This document shows positions 10,345 to 20,909 of a stretch of DNA of 64,000 nt, one piece after another. The notes beneath the pieces are model-generated. The model was not told where the DNA came from. It worked only from the letters and a program-made list of their open reading frames with translations, and ran no database searches. How positions within the stretch are numbered: the stretch's first letter is position 1; each line of letters starts with the position of its first letter. The stretch comes from Haberlea rhodopensis (lineage: Eukaryota > Streptophyta > Magnoliopsida > Lamiales > Gesneriaceae): NCBI GenBank assembly GCA_907163345.1, contig CAJQUN010000001.1, positions 5,270,001-5,334,000 of the forward strand, read 5' to 3'. Position numbers and translations under genes: made by a program.

Positions 10345-11690
10345 TTAACAGTTGGCTACGCACTCATGATTGCCCCGGTGTATGTGGCGGCAACCTCCTC
10401 CCGTGGATTCCTCACTTCTTTCCCTGAAGTCTTCATTAATTTCGGTATGTATTTTGGATTGGCCATATTTATGAAATATCCCAATGTATACATTTATTTT
10501 CCATATTGAATACGATTTTGCGAGCTCACATTTCAGTTCAGTGATAAAGGTACAGTGGGAGAAATATTGCCTGTAAAATATACATTTGTATAAAGAGATT
10601 CTTGTGAAGAGATGATGCTGATAGCATGCTTTGTTACGTCAAACAACCTAGCACTTTTCACCCGTTCAATTATAATCTAAAAACATTTTCTGATAAATTT
10701 AGTAATATGAACAGGTGTTTTTACTTGGATTTGTATCAAACTACGCCTTCGCGGGTCTCCCACTAAAATTAGACTGGCGACTGATGCTCGGAATCGGTGC
10801 AGTCCCATCCATTTTCCTTGCCATCAGTGTTCTAACCATGCCCGAGTCGCGTCGATCGCTAGTCCTTCAAGGCTGCCCCCGCAACACCAAGAAATTGCTT
10901 TCTCAGACCGTCAGACTCATCAGAAGAAGCCCAACTGAGATTTGCTGAAATCAAAGAGGCCGCAGGATTGCCTGAAAACTGCAATGACGACCTTGTAACC
11001 GTCCCAACATGACGTGTGGAAAGAGCTGCTTCTCCATCCCACGCCACCAGTTCGCCACATTCTAGTCGCTGCCATTGGTATACACCTCTTCCAACAAGCT
11101 AGTGGCTTAGAAGTCTTATGTACAGTCCAAGAATCTACGCCAATGCCGGGATAAAAAACGATTCGGACATGTTACTCGCCACCATAGCCGTTGGGGAAAG
11201 CAAGACCGTATTCATTCTCGTCGCTACGTTCTAGGTCGACAGGGTGAGGCGATGGGTTCTCCTGCTGACAAGTTGTGGTGGAATGATATTATCCCTAGTG
11301 GGACTTGCTGTCGGATTAACCATAATCGATCACTAGGGCAGTGGCTTTATGTATCATCATGACTTTATTGTGTCGCCTTCTTCTCCATTGGAATGTGTCC
11401 TATAGCATGGGTTCTACAGCTCTGAGATATTCCATTGAGGCTGAGAGCTCAAGGATGCAGCATGGGAGTTGTGGTGAATCGGTTTACTAGCGGAGTAGTT
11501 TTAATGACCTTTATATCACTTAACAAGGCTATAACGATCAGTGGAGCATCCTTTCTATTCAGTGGAATCGCCACAGTGGCTTGGGTCGTCTTCTACACAT
11601 TGCTAGCTGAGACACAGGGGAGAACCATGGAGGAAATAGAGGCTTTGTTTGGGAGTTTTTTTAAATGGAGGTTCACTATTAAATTGTTGG
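10345..11690 (+). pseudogene. Polyol/monosaccharide transporter (PLT/PMT type), decayed
   Basis: Translated pieces in all three frames match the major facilitator polyol/H+ symporters of plants, in order. They include VGYALMIAPVY and SSRGFLTSFPEVFINF (10352-10443), an intron-like gap (GTATGT at 10445 to an AG at about 10714), LLGFVSNYAFAGLPLK, then GIGAVPSIFLAISVLTMPES. After these come EIKEAAGLPENCNDD, YSPRIYANAGI and finally EIFPLRLRAQGCSMGVVVNR through ETQGRTMEEIEALFGSFFKWR, the usual C-terminal end. The N-terminal helices are missing. At least five stops or frameshifts break the rest, and the sugar-porter signature PESPRW reads PESRRS. It is a non-functional relic of a plasma- or vacuolar-membrane sugar alcohol carrier. 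Confidence 0.85.
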
Positions 11691-12159
11691 AGAAAAGAAA
11701 AGGAACCTACCTTTTGATGTTTCATTTGGTGTATGGGTGTGGGTGTGGGTGTGGTTTAGTTGTTCCGGTCACTCGATTTTTTCGTGCTGTGGATGCAGCA
11801 TCCCGACTACACTTCATGTGTTACTTCAAAAACTTGAAGTTCAAGATGCAACACAAACTTCAAGCAGAAGATTCCTGAGTGTTCTGTGTAGTTTGCTTAT
11901 AATGTGAACCATATCTTGATGGCTTATCACATTTTTCTTTTGTAATAGAGGAAAGTTGAGCTGGCTCTTTATCGATTTTGAGCTGACCCAAAATCGATTA
12001 CTATTTGATTCGTATTTGAAATTTTTGAACATAATTGAATATATTTCAAGCTGAATTAGATTGCTTTATTCAATAGAATAGATTATGGATCGCTTAAGCC
12101 TGATTGGCTTCAATATATTCACTAATAATTCATAAACTGAAAAGTAAAATTAATACAAG
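11691..12159. other. Non-coding
   Basis: Short GTGTGGGTGTGGGTGTGG run at about 11735. No gene seen. Confidence 0.4.
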
Positions 12160-12619
12160 TTAACGACTCTTATCCATATTCAACTCTTTATTTGATAATA
12201 CATCTTTGGCAAATTGCATACACAATTCACGATCCCGTATATTTCCCAATCCTCCCCAACCCCGAAAACCAGCTTGATAACCAGGTTGATTCTTTTATAC
12301 TTCTACTCCCCAGTTTGATCTAATAATCAGAACTCTATCCACTTCTTCCACTTCAAAATTCACAGAACCATCATGAACACATGCCACCTGATCTCCATGT
12401 CCTTGATGCAATCCGCATTTCCCAAAGTGTATGGCACTTGTCCTAGGCCCTCGTAACGAGTAAAGTGGCCCTCAAAACGAAGGATAAACGGTAACCCACA
12501 TTGTTATATCCCAATTATAATCATCACAAGAGCAAAACTCTCTTGTTTTCCCAAGTATCTTTCTCCATGTGGTTCGGTTGAAGGCATATCCTGTTAGTAA
12601 CCACTTCATTAGTGGTTCA
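12160..12619 (-). pseudogene. GnT-II (MGAT2-like) C-terminal fragment
   Basis: The minus strand encodes the C-terminal part of the Golgi N-glycan enzyme alpha-1,6-mannosyl-glycoprotein 2-beta-N-acetylglucosaminyltransferase. It reads GYAFNRTTWRKI, then FCSCDDYNWDITMW, then RGPRTSAIHFGKCGLHQG, then YQAGFRGWGGLGNIRDRELC, and ends at TAA (12160-12162). An in-frame TGA at 12472-12474 and a TAA about 65 codons later interrupt it. The upstream part is cut at 12620 by a non-autonomous hAT element. A few residues may continue beyond that element at 13304. The gene is not functional. Confidence 0.85.
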
Positions 12620-13295
12620 CTATTATGCACGGACACTGACACGGTGACACTGACACGACACGACATGGATACAGAGAAACGAATTTTCAAAAATTTCAGG
12701 CACGATACGGCTGAGACACGCATATATATATATATATACACTAGAAATTCACATTTTTAAATTCTAAAACCATGTAAAATTAACAAAAATATTCTTACCA
12801 AATTCAAGAAACATATATAAATAAATGCATGCCACTAGAATCATAATAATATCACTAATACTAACAGCAAATACATATTACTTTAATTAATATAACAAAC
12901 ACGTCCAAATAAAATATAACACCAAAAATATTCTTACCAAATTCAAAAATAATATACATATAGTCATACTAACAACAAATGTATGTTACTTCAATTAAAT
13001 AGAGTTTAAATAATACCTCTAAATTTTATTTTAGACAAAAACTTTTTAACTTGTACAATTATCACCCAAAACTGTCCTTTCTGTGTCGGACACGGCTTGG
13101 ACACGCCCATCAGCCATGCCTGACACGGGTGTCCGATTATGAGGGAAGTGTCCGACACAGGTGTCCGATTTTATTTTATTAATAAAATAATGGACACGCC
13201 ATGTGGCGTGTCCGACACGTGTTCGAGAAGTGTCGGTGTCCAAGAAGTGTCTGACACTGCACCAAGTGACTTTGAGGAGTGCCTGTGCATCATAG
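12620..13295. mobile_element. Non-autonomous hAT-type element, 676 bp
   Basis: Perfect 8-bp target duplication GTGGTTCA at 12612-12619 and 13296-13303. The ends are imperfect inverted repeats, CTATTATGCACGGACAC at the left and CTATGATGCACAGGCAC read inward from the right. GTGTCCGACAC-type subterminal repeats fill both ends (12630-12670 and 13080-13250) around an AT-rich core with an (AT)n tract at 12722-12736. No coding capacity. Confidence 0.92.
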
Positions 13296-13303
13296 GTGGT
13301 TCA

Positions 13304-13578
13304 TTTAGTGGTCCATTTAATTCCACCTTAAATTCACTTCATCTCCAATGTCATAAAATATAGAGATGTTCTATGATGGTTAGAGCCTATAAATACCATG
13401 TATTTGGGTCCCTAAGCTAACAATATATTTCATACACAAATACACCATCTAAAGTAGGATTGTGAAGGCTTGTTTCGACTAAAAAATACCTATAAATACC
13501 ATGTATTTGGACTCCGATATCCAGCTTGTTTCGACTAAAAAATCGTTATCAAAACTATTTTCCCGCATCGTTTCTGAT
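13304..13578. other. Non-coding, with small direct repeats
   Basis: CTATAAATACCATGTATTTGG occurs at about 13388 and 13491, and GCTTGTTTCGACTAAAAAAT at about 13468 and 13525. They form a duplicated ~100-bp segment. No gene recognised. Confidence 0.5.
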
Positions 13579-13980
13579 TTAGGTGGTGGATTTATCGATG
13601 TCCCTTGTTTTTGACTTCCCGTTGATCTGCAACTTTGCACTCGAGAGCTCATCCATGACTTTGTCGAGACCATGATGCTCAACTCCTTTGACTTTGAGCA
13701 TTTCAGATTTTCGGACGATTTGTCCCGACGGATTCTCTAGCTCCTCCCCAGAAATTTGAATATCAATCTCTGTATGTGTGGCCTGTTGGCTTCCCTCCTC
13801 ATCATTTTTAGCTGCAGCAGATCTGACAACTGTAAGATTTTCTGCAATATATTGATCAACGAGGATGTCATGTGTTCGAGCCTCTTGTTGATAGAATTGG
13901 TGCACCTTTGAAACTTTTTTCTGAAGTGTATCAATGTTTTCCAGAGCTTCAAGCGTAGCTTCCCATCCTTTGGATGTCAT
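13579..13980 (-). CDS. Unrecognised 133-aa ORF
   Basis: An open frame from ATG at 13980 to a stop at 13579. The product would be polar and probably helical in its first half (DTLQKKVSKVHQFYQQEAR), followed by an acidic, Gln/Lys-rich tail. I do not recognise a family. Its amphipathic start could suit a structural or gag-like protein, but that is a guess. No intron, promoter or neighbour supports expression. The next 350 bases upstream look non-coding. Confidence 0.25.
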   Translation of the reverse strand: MTSKGWEATLEALENIDTLQKKVSKVHQFYQQEARTHDILVDQYIAENLTVVRSAAAKNDEEGSQQATHTEIDIQISGEELENPSGQIVRKSEMLKVKGVEHHGLDKVMDELSSAKLQINGKSKTRDIDKSTT

Positions 13981-14504
13981 CTTACGTTGCTCAGGTTATC
14001 CGACAAGTCGGACCAAACTTGCGATCACCTGAGCAGATTATCAGTCAAACAAGAAAAACACAAGAAGTCCAATGGATTTCTGGAACTATAATAAGAGTTT
14101 TTGATTGATATGAAATGAAATGAAATAAAGGAAACAAAACAACCCATAGCAAGCTCTTTATCCCTAGCAATCGCTAGTAAGCAAAAGTCAGATAACAAAT
14201 TAACAGAACTTCACTTGCCGCATTAATCAAACACCTTCCACGCCTCCACTAGACAACCATACTTCACATGTTTTCTTTCTAGATGTTTCCCTTCCCCATC
14301 CTGTTTGGGCTTGTTATGGTCTAAGCCCAACTTTGAGTACGTAACTTCCCGCGCTTCAATTGCCGCATTAATCAGAAATTAATTTCAAAAACATTTATTA
14401 TGTACAAAAATGAAAATTTTGCCCCTTAAACAACATTAAATTTGTCATTTGAACTTAAACCATACTGATAATTTTTGCGAATAATCAAAGGCTGTGTTTA
14501 CTTG

Positions 14505-15203
14505 CCCAAGGCTCTCGCTTGGCTCCTTTTCGACGGCACAAGAGCCTGCTATGGCCTATGATGAAGCTGCAATAAGATTATACGGGCCAAAGGCGTGCCT
14601 TAGTCTGCTTCATTTGAAGTCGAATTTCAATCCGTCGAATTAATCACAGAAGTTCAAACGGATACCTTCAAGTAACTTCAGTTCTGTGTTTCTTAGTACA
14701 TGGATGCTAAATTTGAATACACAACCTAGCGTGCATGTCATTCATCGACTCCAAGAATTCAAGAAAACGGGGGTTCTTGGTAAGGCAAGGTCATCTTTGA
14801 GTGACTCTATAAATGACAAGCAACTCATAACGAATCGGACCCAAGTCGAGAACTGTGAAGTTGATGAAAATAATAATGATAAGAAACTATGCGAATTTGA
14901 AGAGAAGCCTCAAATTGATCTCAACGAGTTTCTTGAACAAACGGGAGTATTAAAAAGGGATGATTAGTCTTGTCGAAGTAATGAGTCCAGTAGTTTTGCA
15001 GAGATAGAATCGTCACTCAAAAAACATTATGGATTCACCAAATTTGTCAATAAAACATATACCTGTACATGCTGAGTGATATCGCTGGGGCAGAAATTCA
15101 TCTAGAGGAGTTCCATACGCATGATACTAACGAAGAGCTGTTTGTTTCTCCATCTCTAAAAGAAAATCTTTATGTACCTCACGCTAGTACATGCAATGTG
15201 TAA
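14505..15203 (+). pseudogene. AP2/ERF transcription factor, truncated and broken
   Basis: From 14509 the frame reads the second half of an AP2 DNA-binding domain (RLSLGSFSTAQEPAMAYDEA, then YGPKACLSLLHL), resembling LWLG-F-TAEEAA-AYDEAA of DREB/ERF proteins. A TAA at 14641-14643 stops it. The same frame reopens through VHVIHRLQEFKKTGVLG and EEKPQIDLNEFLEQTGVL to a TAG at 14965. A frameshifted tail (MLSDIAGAEIHLEEFHTHD) ends at TAA 15201-15203. The N-terminal half of the AP2 domain is absent. Six bases after the final stop, the Athila LTR begins. The exact subfamily is uncertain. Confidence 0.7.
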
Positions 15204-15209
15204 AGGGGG

Positions 15210-16608
15210 TGATGTGACTAGAAATACATACATCTATTGCAATTAACTGCCTACGATTTGGTATATTTTGATGGATAAATTGATGAATAAGCTACATAAT
15301 CGTATACTTGTGTAAATGTAGGTGAAATCAAATAAATCGAGCTAATAACGATGCATAAAGATCAAGAAATGTATTGGAGTTGACAATGGATCAAAGTAGA
15401 CCAAGAAAAATGCATAAAAGTGGACAAAGGACCGCGATCAGTCGCCACGGAAGCTGCGATCAATCGCCAAGGAAGAAATCGAGCCATCCAAATTAAAGAC
15501 TGGGTGATCGATCTGCAGATTGCCGCGATCGATCCAAAACTCACTGGACAAAAAAAATAAAGGTTCACGATCGATCGACACATTATCGCGATCGATCGCC
15601 GAGACATTCTGGTTGAAAAATAAAGGCTGTCGATCGATCGCCAGCAGAGTCCGAGAAATACAAGGAAACTTGATTTTTACCATATTTTGAAGATTCTACC
15701 AATCCTACAAGCTTCCCTAGCCCTAACTCGAAAATTAGCCTCCATAACATAGAATTGAGACTTTAGATTAGTTTTTATAATTTTTCTCTCAACTTTAGAA
15801 GAAGAGCTTGAAGATTCAAAGCACGAGGAAGGAAGTGACGCTCCGGAATCGTGCTATGCTTTAGTAATTCTTCCTTTGCTTTTAGTTTAATGCTTTTTAG
15901 ATTAAGTTTTGTTGTTTTTGATTTAGTCAGGGTTGGCTAAACTATTTTGATTCTTGGTTGAAGGAAGACAATACCTTGGGATTTATGTTTTCAAGATATT
16001 AATGTTCTTTTAATTGATTTTTATTGAGTATCAAGTGTTTTTCTATGATTTGTTGCCATGATTGTTGTGTTTTGATTATAAGATTGACCATCTATTGATT
16101 TTTACATAGAATCTAATGATTGGCCTTTGAAGCAGCTAAGATTAATGATTGCATGTTGTTGGTGTTGTTAAATTCTTAGGAAATACGATTGACTAGATTA
16201 AACATAGACGCTTGAATTATGTTGTCTAAGTTTCATCACTCTTACTAGTTTTGAAAGCTATTATTAATATTGATCTTATCTGCTGCTGTTTTGATTGATA
16301 TACCGATATGGGTTAACTTAGGAGTTGAATCTCTAATGGTGAATATTCAAGTAAAAATTAAATCTTTTGTGAAAATCAATGATTGAATGCAGAATTCCAA
16401 GGTAGAGTCGACTGAAAACAAAGAATCGAATTTCTCATAATTTAATTCATCTTAGTTTAATCTTACTAATTAGTTTAATTCTTAGATATTTGTTAGTAAT
16501 AGTTTAATTCATATCCAAAACCCCCTTTTACTATTTGCTTGCATAATTAACACAAAAGTGCATCGTTTCTCGTGGGATCGATCTATACTCACGCTACTAC
16601 ATTCATTA
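15210..16608 (+). repeat. Athila-type 5' LTR, 3' end truncated
   Basis: It matches the copy at 40017-41328. Homology ends at ATTCATTA (16601-16608), where the sequence jumps directly into gag coding sequence. The terminal part of the LTR, the primer-binding site and the leader are deleted. It holds GATCGATCG-type palindromes between 15429 and 15645, with more copies than the 3' LTR, which has lost about 80 bp there. Confidence 0.8.
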
Positions 16609-17366
16609 CGATCCTGAGATTGAGAGGACATTACATAGAAGGAGAAGAGAAGCTAGGAGAATTGAAGAAGAATAAGGGAGGAACACGATGGCTACGAATC
16701 AAAGCTTGAGAAAGTTGACGAATCCTACCTTGGATCAACAGCCAAATTGCATCACTTTCTCCGCTCTTGAAAATAATGTAAATTTCAAACTTAAATCTGG
16801 ATTAATTCATTTACCACATTCCTTTCATGGTCTTGCAGGTGAAATCCCCCACAAGCACTTGATGAAATTTCACGTGGTGTGCACTACTATGAAGCCGGCT
16901 GGCGTAACAGAGAAGCAAATTAAATTGCGAGCCTTTCCATTCTCTTTGAATGATGCTGCTAAAGATTGGCTCTTTTACCTACCCTCTGGATCTATCACCA
17001 CGTGGACTGATTTGCAAAGAGTCTTACTTGAGAAGTACTTTCCTGCTTCGAGGGCGACAAACATAAGGAATGAGATATATGGTGTCAAGCAATACCATGA
17101 GGAGTCACTGCACGAGTACTGGGAGCGGTTCAAGAAGTTGTGTGCAAGTTGCCCACAACACCAGATAAGTGAACACATTCTTATTCAATATTTCTATGAA
17201 GGTTTACTTTCTGCTGACAGGAATCTTGTGGATGCGGCGAGCGGAGGAGCTTTCATTGATAAGACACCGGAGGCGGCAAGGAACCTGATAGCAAATATGG
17301 CTGCCAACTCCCAACAATTTGGACTTGCTCGACATGGACAGACGCCAAGATAAAAGGTAAACATAT
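16609..17366 (+). pseudogene. Athila-type gag, N-terminal part
   Basis: The frame opens directly at the LTR junction with DPEIERTLHRRRREARR, then meets an in-frame TAA just before ATG 16688. The ORF 16688-17353 (221 codons) contains the retrotransposon gag core: FHGLAGEIPHKHLMKFHVVC, then IKLRAFPFSLNDAAKDWL, then WTDLQRVLLEKYFPASR. This would be the capsid-forming part of the virus-like particle. Coding is cut at 17371 by a solo LTR insertion and resumes at 19106. Confidence 0.85.
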
Positions 17367-17371
17367 CTAAC

Positions 17372-19100
17372 AGATAAGTGCATATTTGCACTTATATTTT
17401 ATTATATTTTCTTATACTTTTGTTTTGATATTCGAGCAGAATTACGTCTTTTGTTACCGTTTTTGATGTTTTGCGGGAATCCAAGGAATTAAACATTTTA
17501 TTACTAAAAAATGATGAGAAATACATAAATGTGACAATAATTCAAATTGGGACTCAACGGTGAAATAATCATGCACCGGGACATGTCAAATGGCAAGATT
17601 ATATTATATTATAATATAATATAATATATATATATACACAAAGAAGAGATGTAAACTTTACACAAAGAAGAGATGTAAACTTGGAAAAGGCCAAGCGAGA
17701 GATTGGAAGGGAGATTGGATTGGAAAAGATATTCACGTAAAGGAAAAAAAAGAGATTCACGCATATAGATGAAAGGAGGGGATTTGATATTATTAGGAAA
17801 GGAGATAGAATATGGAAGGAAATCACGTACATATCTGGACGTGAATAGCCGGGAGAATTATAAAAGATTAGGAAGAGATTTTACGTAAAAAAAGGAGACG
17901 TACGAGAATTAAAGGGAGACGTGCGAAACTTGGAAAGAAAAAGAAAAAGAGGAATCCACATATTTAAAAGGGAAGATAGATTCACCTACAAGAGGTAGAA
18001 GCAAGCGAGAGACCAGGGGGATTTTTTAGACATTTACGTAGATATTTACGTACAGGAGGAGAGGAGTTCACGAAAATAAGGAAAGGGAATATACTGAACA
18101 GACGGAGAACAAAAAGGAGAGCAATTAACGTAGAGGAGAGACGCACGAGAGGCGATAAAAAAAGAGACGCACGTACAGGAACAGGAAGGAGATTGATTTA
18201 CGAACAAAGACGTGAGAAGAGGAGGAAACAAACGACCGAGAGCTAGTGAAAGGGGAGAGATCGATTGAGGCGGTGCGCTTACACCGAAGGGCATAGATTT
18301 GACGACGGAGAAGACGACGGCGACTACCGGGGACGGAGGGCCATCATCCAATTCGTTTGATTATCTCTTCCTTTATGTTTATGATGATTAAGAACATGTC
18401 TATGTGTTTATTTAATGTATTCATGAACTAATTTATTATTCTAGAGTTAGACGGATCTTGACTTTAAACTATGTCGTTGATTATTGATTGAATATTATTT
18501 GGTTTTTCGTTTGGTTTATTTGTGATTCCTGATTTGAATGCGTTTCAATTAATTGATCACTAGTTGATTCGTCATATTTATTTAGAATCTATCACTCGGG
18601 AGAGGAGGTTTTGAATAGGACCGTAGGAATTTACATCGTTGGAAGTTTATATAGTCGGGAGACATATAACTCCAACGAAGCCATAGAACGAATCTAGCGC
18701 TATTGAAACTGTTTAATAATTTATCTTAGGTGGGCACATCAAGATGATTGTTGAATGATTATTTCTATTTAACACTCGGGAGAGGTAATAGATAACATAG
18801 GATTCGTGGAAAATAAATTAGAAGAACACGACATAGTGGATAGTTGAGTGAAGTCGAACCTCTAGAATCCGTTCTCATTGATTTTCTCCACTTAAATTTT
18901 CATCTTGTTCATTTATTATTTTATTTTAGTAGATTAATTTAATAATTCTGTTATCGATTGTCTAAATAAAGTCGAGACTATTCTAATTACAGTACTTGGT
19001 GTAACTTAATTTTCAATCTCTGTGGGTTCGACATCCGTACTTTAATTTTCCTATACTAAAACTTGACACCGTACACTTGCGGTACGTTTTACACACATCA
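17372..19100 (+). mobile_element. Solo LTR, 1.73 kb, inserted in gag
   Basis: A perfect 5-bp duplication, CTAAC, lies at 17367-17371 and 19101-19105. The body starts AGATAAGTGCATATTTGCAC (the usual TG has become AG) and ends ACACACATCA. It has a typical Ty3 LTR tail, with GTGGGTTCGACATCCG near 19022 and ACTTGCGGTACG near 19074. There is no internal domain, so it is the product of LTR-LTR recombination. Orientation is inferred from the tail. Gag coding continues cleanly across the site. Confidence 0.9.
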
Positions 19101-19105
19101 CTAAC

Positions 19106-20800
19106 CTTGAACAACAACTGATTGACTTAACCTTTCTTGTGCGTAATCTTGAATGTGGTAATGTGATGACGATAAAGCCATGTAGAATTTATCTAGCCAT
19201 GAACCATTCCACTGATGCATGTCCCTCCCTACAAGAGACATCCACTGAGCACGTGAACACATCGGGTGGATTTTCGGGCCAACCTCAAAGGAGCTATGAC
19301 CAACCACCAAGCAATTACAATCAAGGTTGGAGAGACCATCCGAACCAGAGCTATGAAAATCAACAGATGAACCACCCTCCACCATATAGACCGCCATATC
19401 AGAGGCCTCCACCACTACCAGTGCATGCCCCTTCTGACAGGTTAGAAATATTGTTAAAGTTATTGCTGAGAATAGTCTGTAATTTCAACAGGAAACGAGG
19501 GCGAGCATTCAAAGCTTGACTACGCAAATGGGACAATTGGCAACTTCGATCAACAAGATAGAGGGAAGAATATCCAATGGACTACCTTCACAACCAGTGG
19601 TGAACCCAAGAGAGAATGCGAGCGCCATCACTTTCAAGAGGAGTGAAGATGAAGCTGAAAAGGTGGTACTGACGCCACCCAAGAACGAAGAGATGAAGGA
19701 AGAAAATGACAATGAGAAGGACATCGAGGAGCTTATGCAAGATGAGGAGACACAAGGTAAGTCCCACCCACTTCGTGAATATAAAATGAACCCCTATTCC
19801 CCCTTGCATTGAAGGTGAACTAGAGAGACAAGGGTATCAAGGGATTCTATGAGACATTCGGAGGTGCGAGGTGAACGCTCCACTATATGATGCCATGAAG
19901 AACGTACCTCGATATGCTAGATTCTTGAAAGAAGTATGAAAAGCGGATAGTAGCAAAGAACTCAAAGGACGCCCAAGATTGAGCTTGATGAGAATGTTTA
20001 TGCTGTTATCCAAAGAAGCATTGCCATAAAATGTAAGGACCCTGGTATGTTCTCTATCCAGTGTGTGATTGGAAACACTAAGATTGATAAGGCAATGCCA
20101 GACTTAGGAGCTTCTATTAATGTCATATCTTACTCAATCTACTCACAATTGAAACCTGGACCTTTGAAACGGAATGCTACTGTGATACAATTAGCCGAGA
20201 GGTCCAGGGTAATTCCTAGGGGGATAATAGAGGATGTACTTGTACACATAGAGAATTTGGTTTTCCCGCAGACTTCTATGTCCTAGACATGGAAAGTGGT
20301 GTTCCATCTAGCCCCATCTTACTAGGCAGACCATTCTTGAAAACCTCGAAGTCTGTGATAGATGTGAATAACGGCATGTTAACAATGGAGTTTGATGGTG
20401 AGATAACGAATTTCAATATCTATGAACCCATTAAAACACATGAGCATTCTGTTATGCTATTGATATCGATGATGAAATTGATTATGAATTTGAAACTGAT
20501 GACTTGTGTGCGATGGAAAATGCTACTGAAGGCCTTGTGGACAAAGGAGGTACGAACTCAAATCTTGTGCATAATTATCATACCTTTGTTGCGTTATCTA
20601 CTCATGATACTGCCGATCCTCTATCTTCTCATTCGCAGGATCCTACTATTGAAAGGACGCACCCTCCGGATCGACCACATTAATCAACAAATGATGGAGG
20701 AGGAACAAAGACTGATGATGACTCAACGAAGAGCAAGTCGAGAAAACCAAAGTTTCGAGGAGTTAAGAAGATATTGAGGAGGAGAAAGAAGGATAGAGCG
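19106..20800 (+). pseudogene. Athila-type gag C-terminus and aspartic protease, decayed
   Basis: Fragments in several frames resume the gag (LEQQLIDLTFLVRNL, then NHSTDACPSLQE, then a Pro/Tyr/Gln-rich stretch to about 19440). A Lys/Glu-rich linker follows. Then comes a retropepsin-like protease: DLGASINVISYSIYSQL at 20101-20150, with Asp-Leu-Gly in place of Asp-Ser-Gly as usual for this lineage, and ILLGRPFLKTSKSVIDV at 20323-20373. Stops and a frameshift at about 20285 break it. Nothing of reverse transcriptase, RNase H or integrase follows. The sequence passes within ~150 bases into the post-pol block. Confidence 0.8.
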
Positions 20801-20909
20801 ACACCGCATAACCTGCCTTGATAAAGGACTGACGTCGGGCCACCGACGTTAAACAGATGCGTTGCTTGGGAGGCAACACAAGGGGACTTAGTTTTCCCAT
20901 CTCTTTTAT

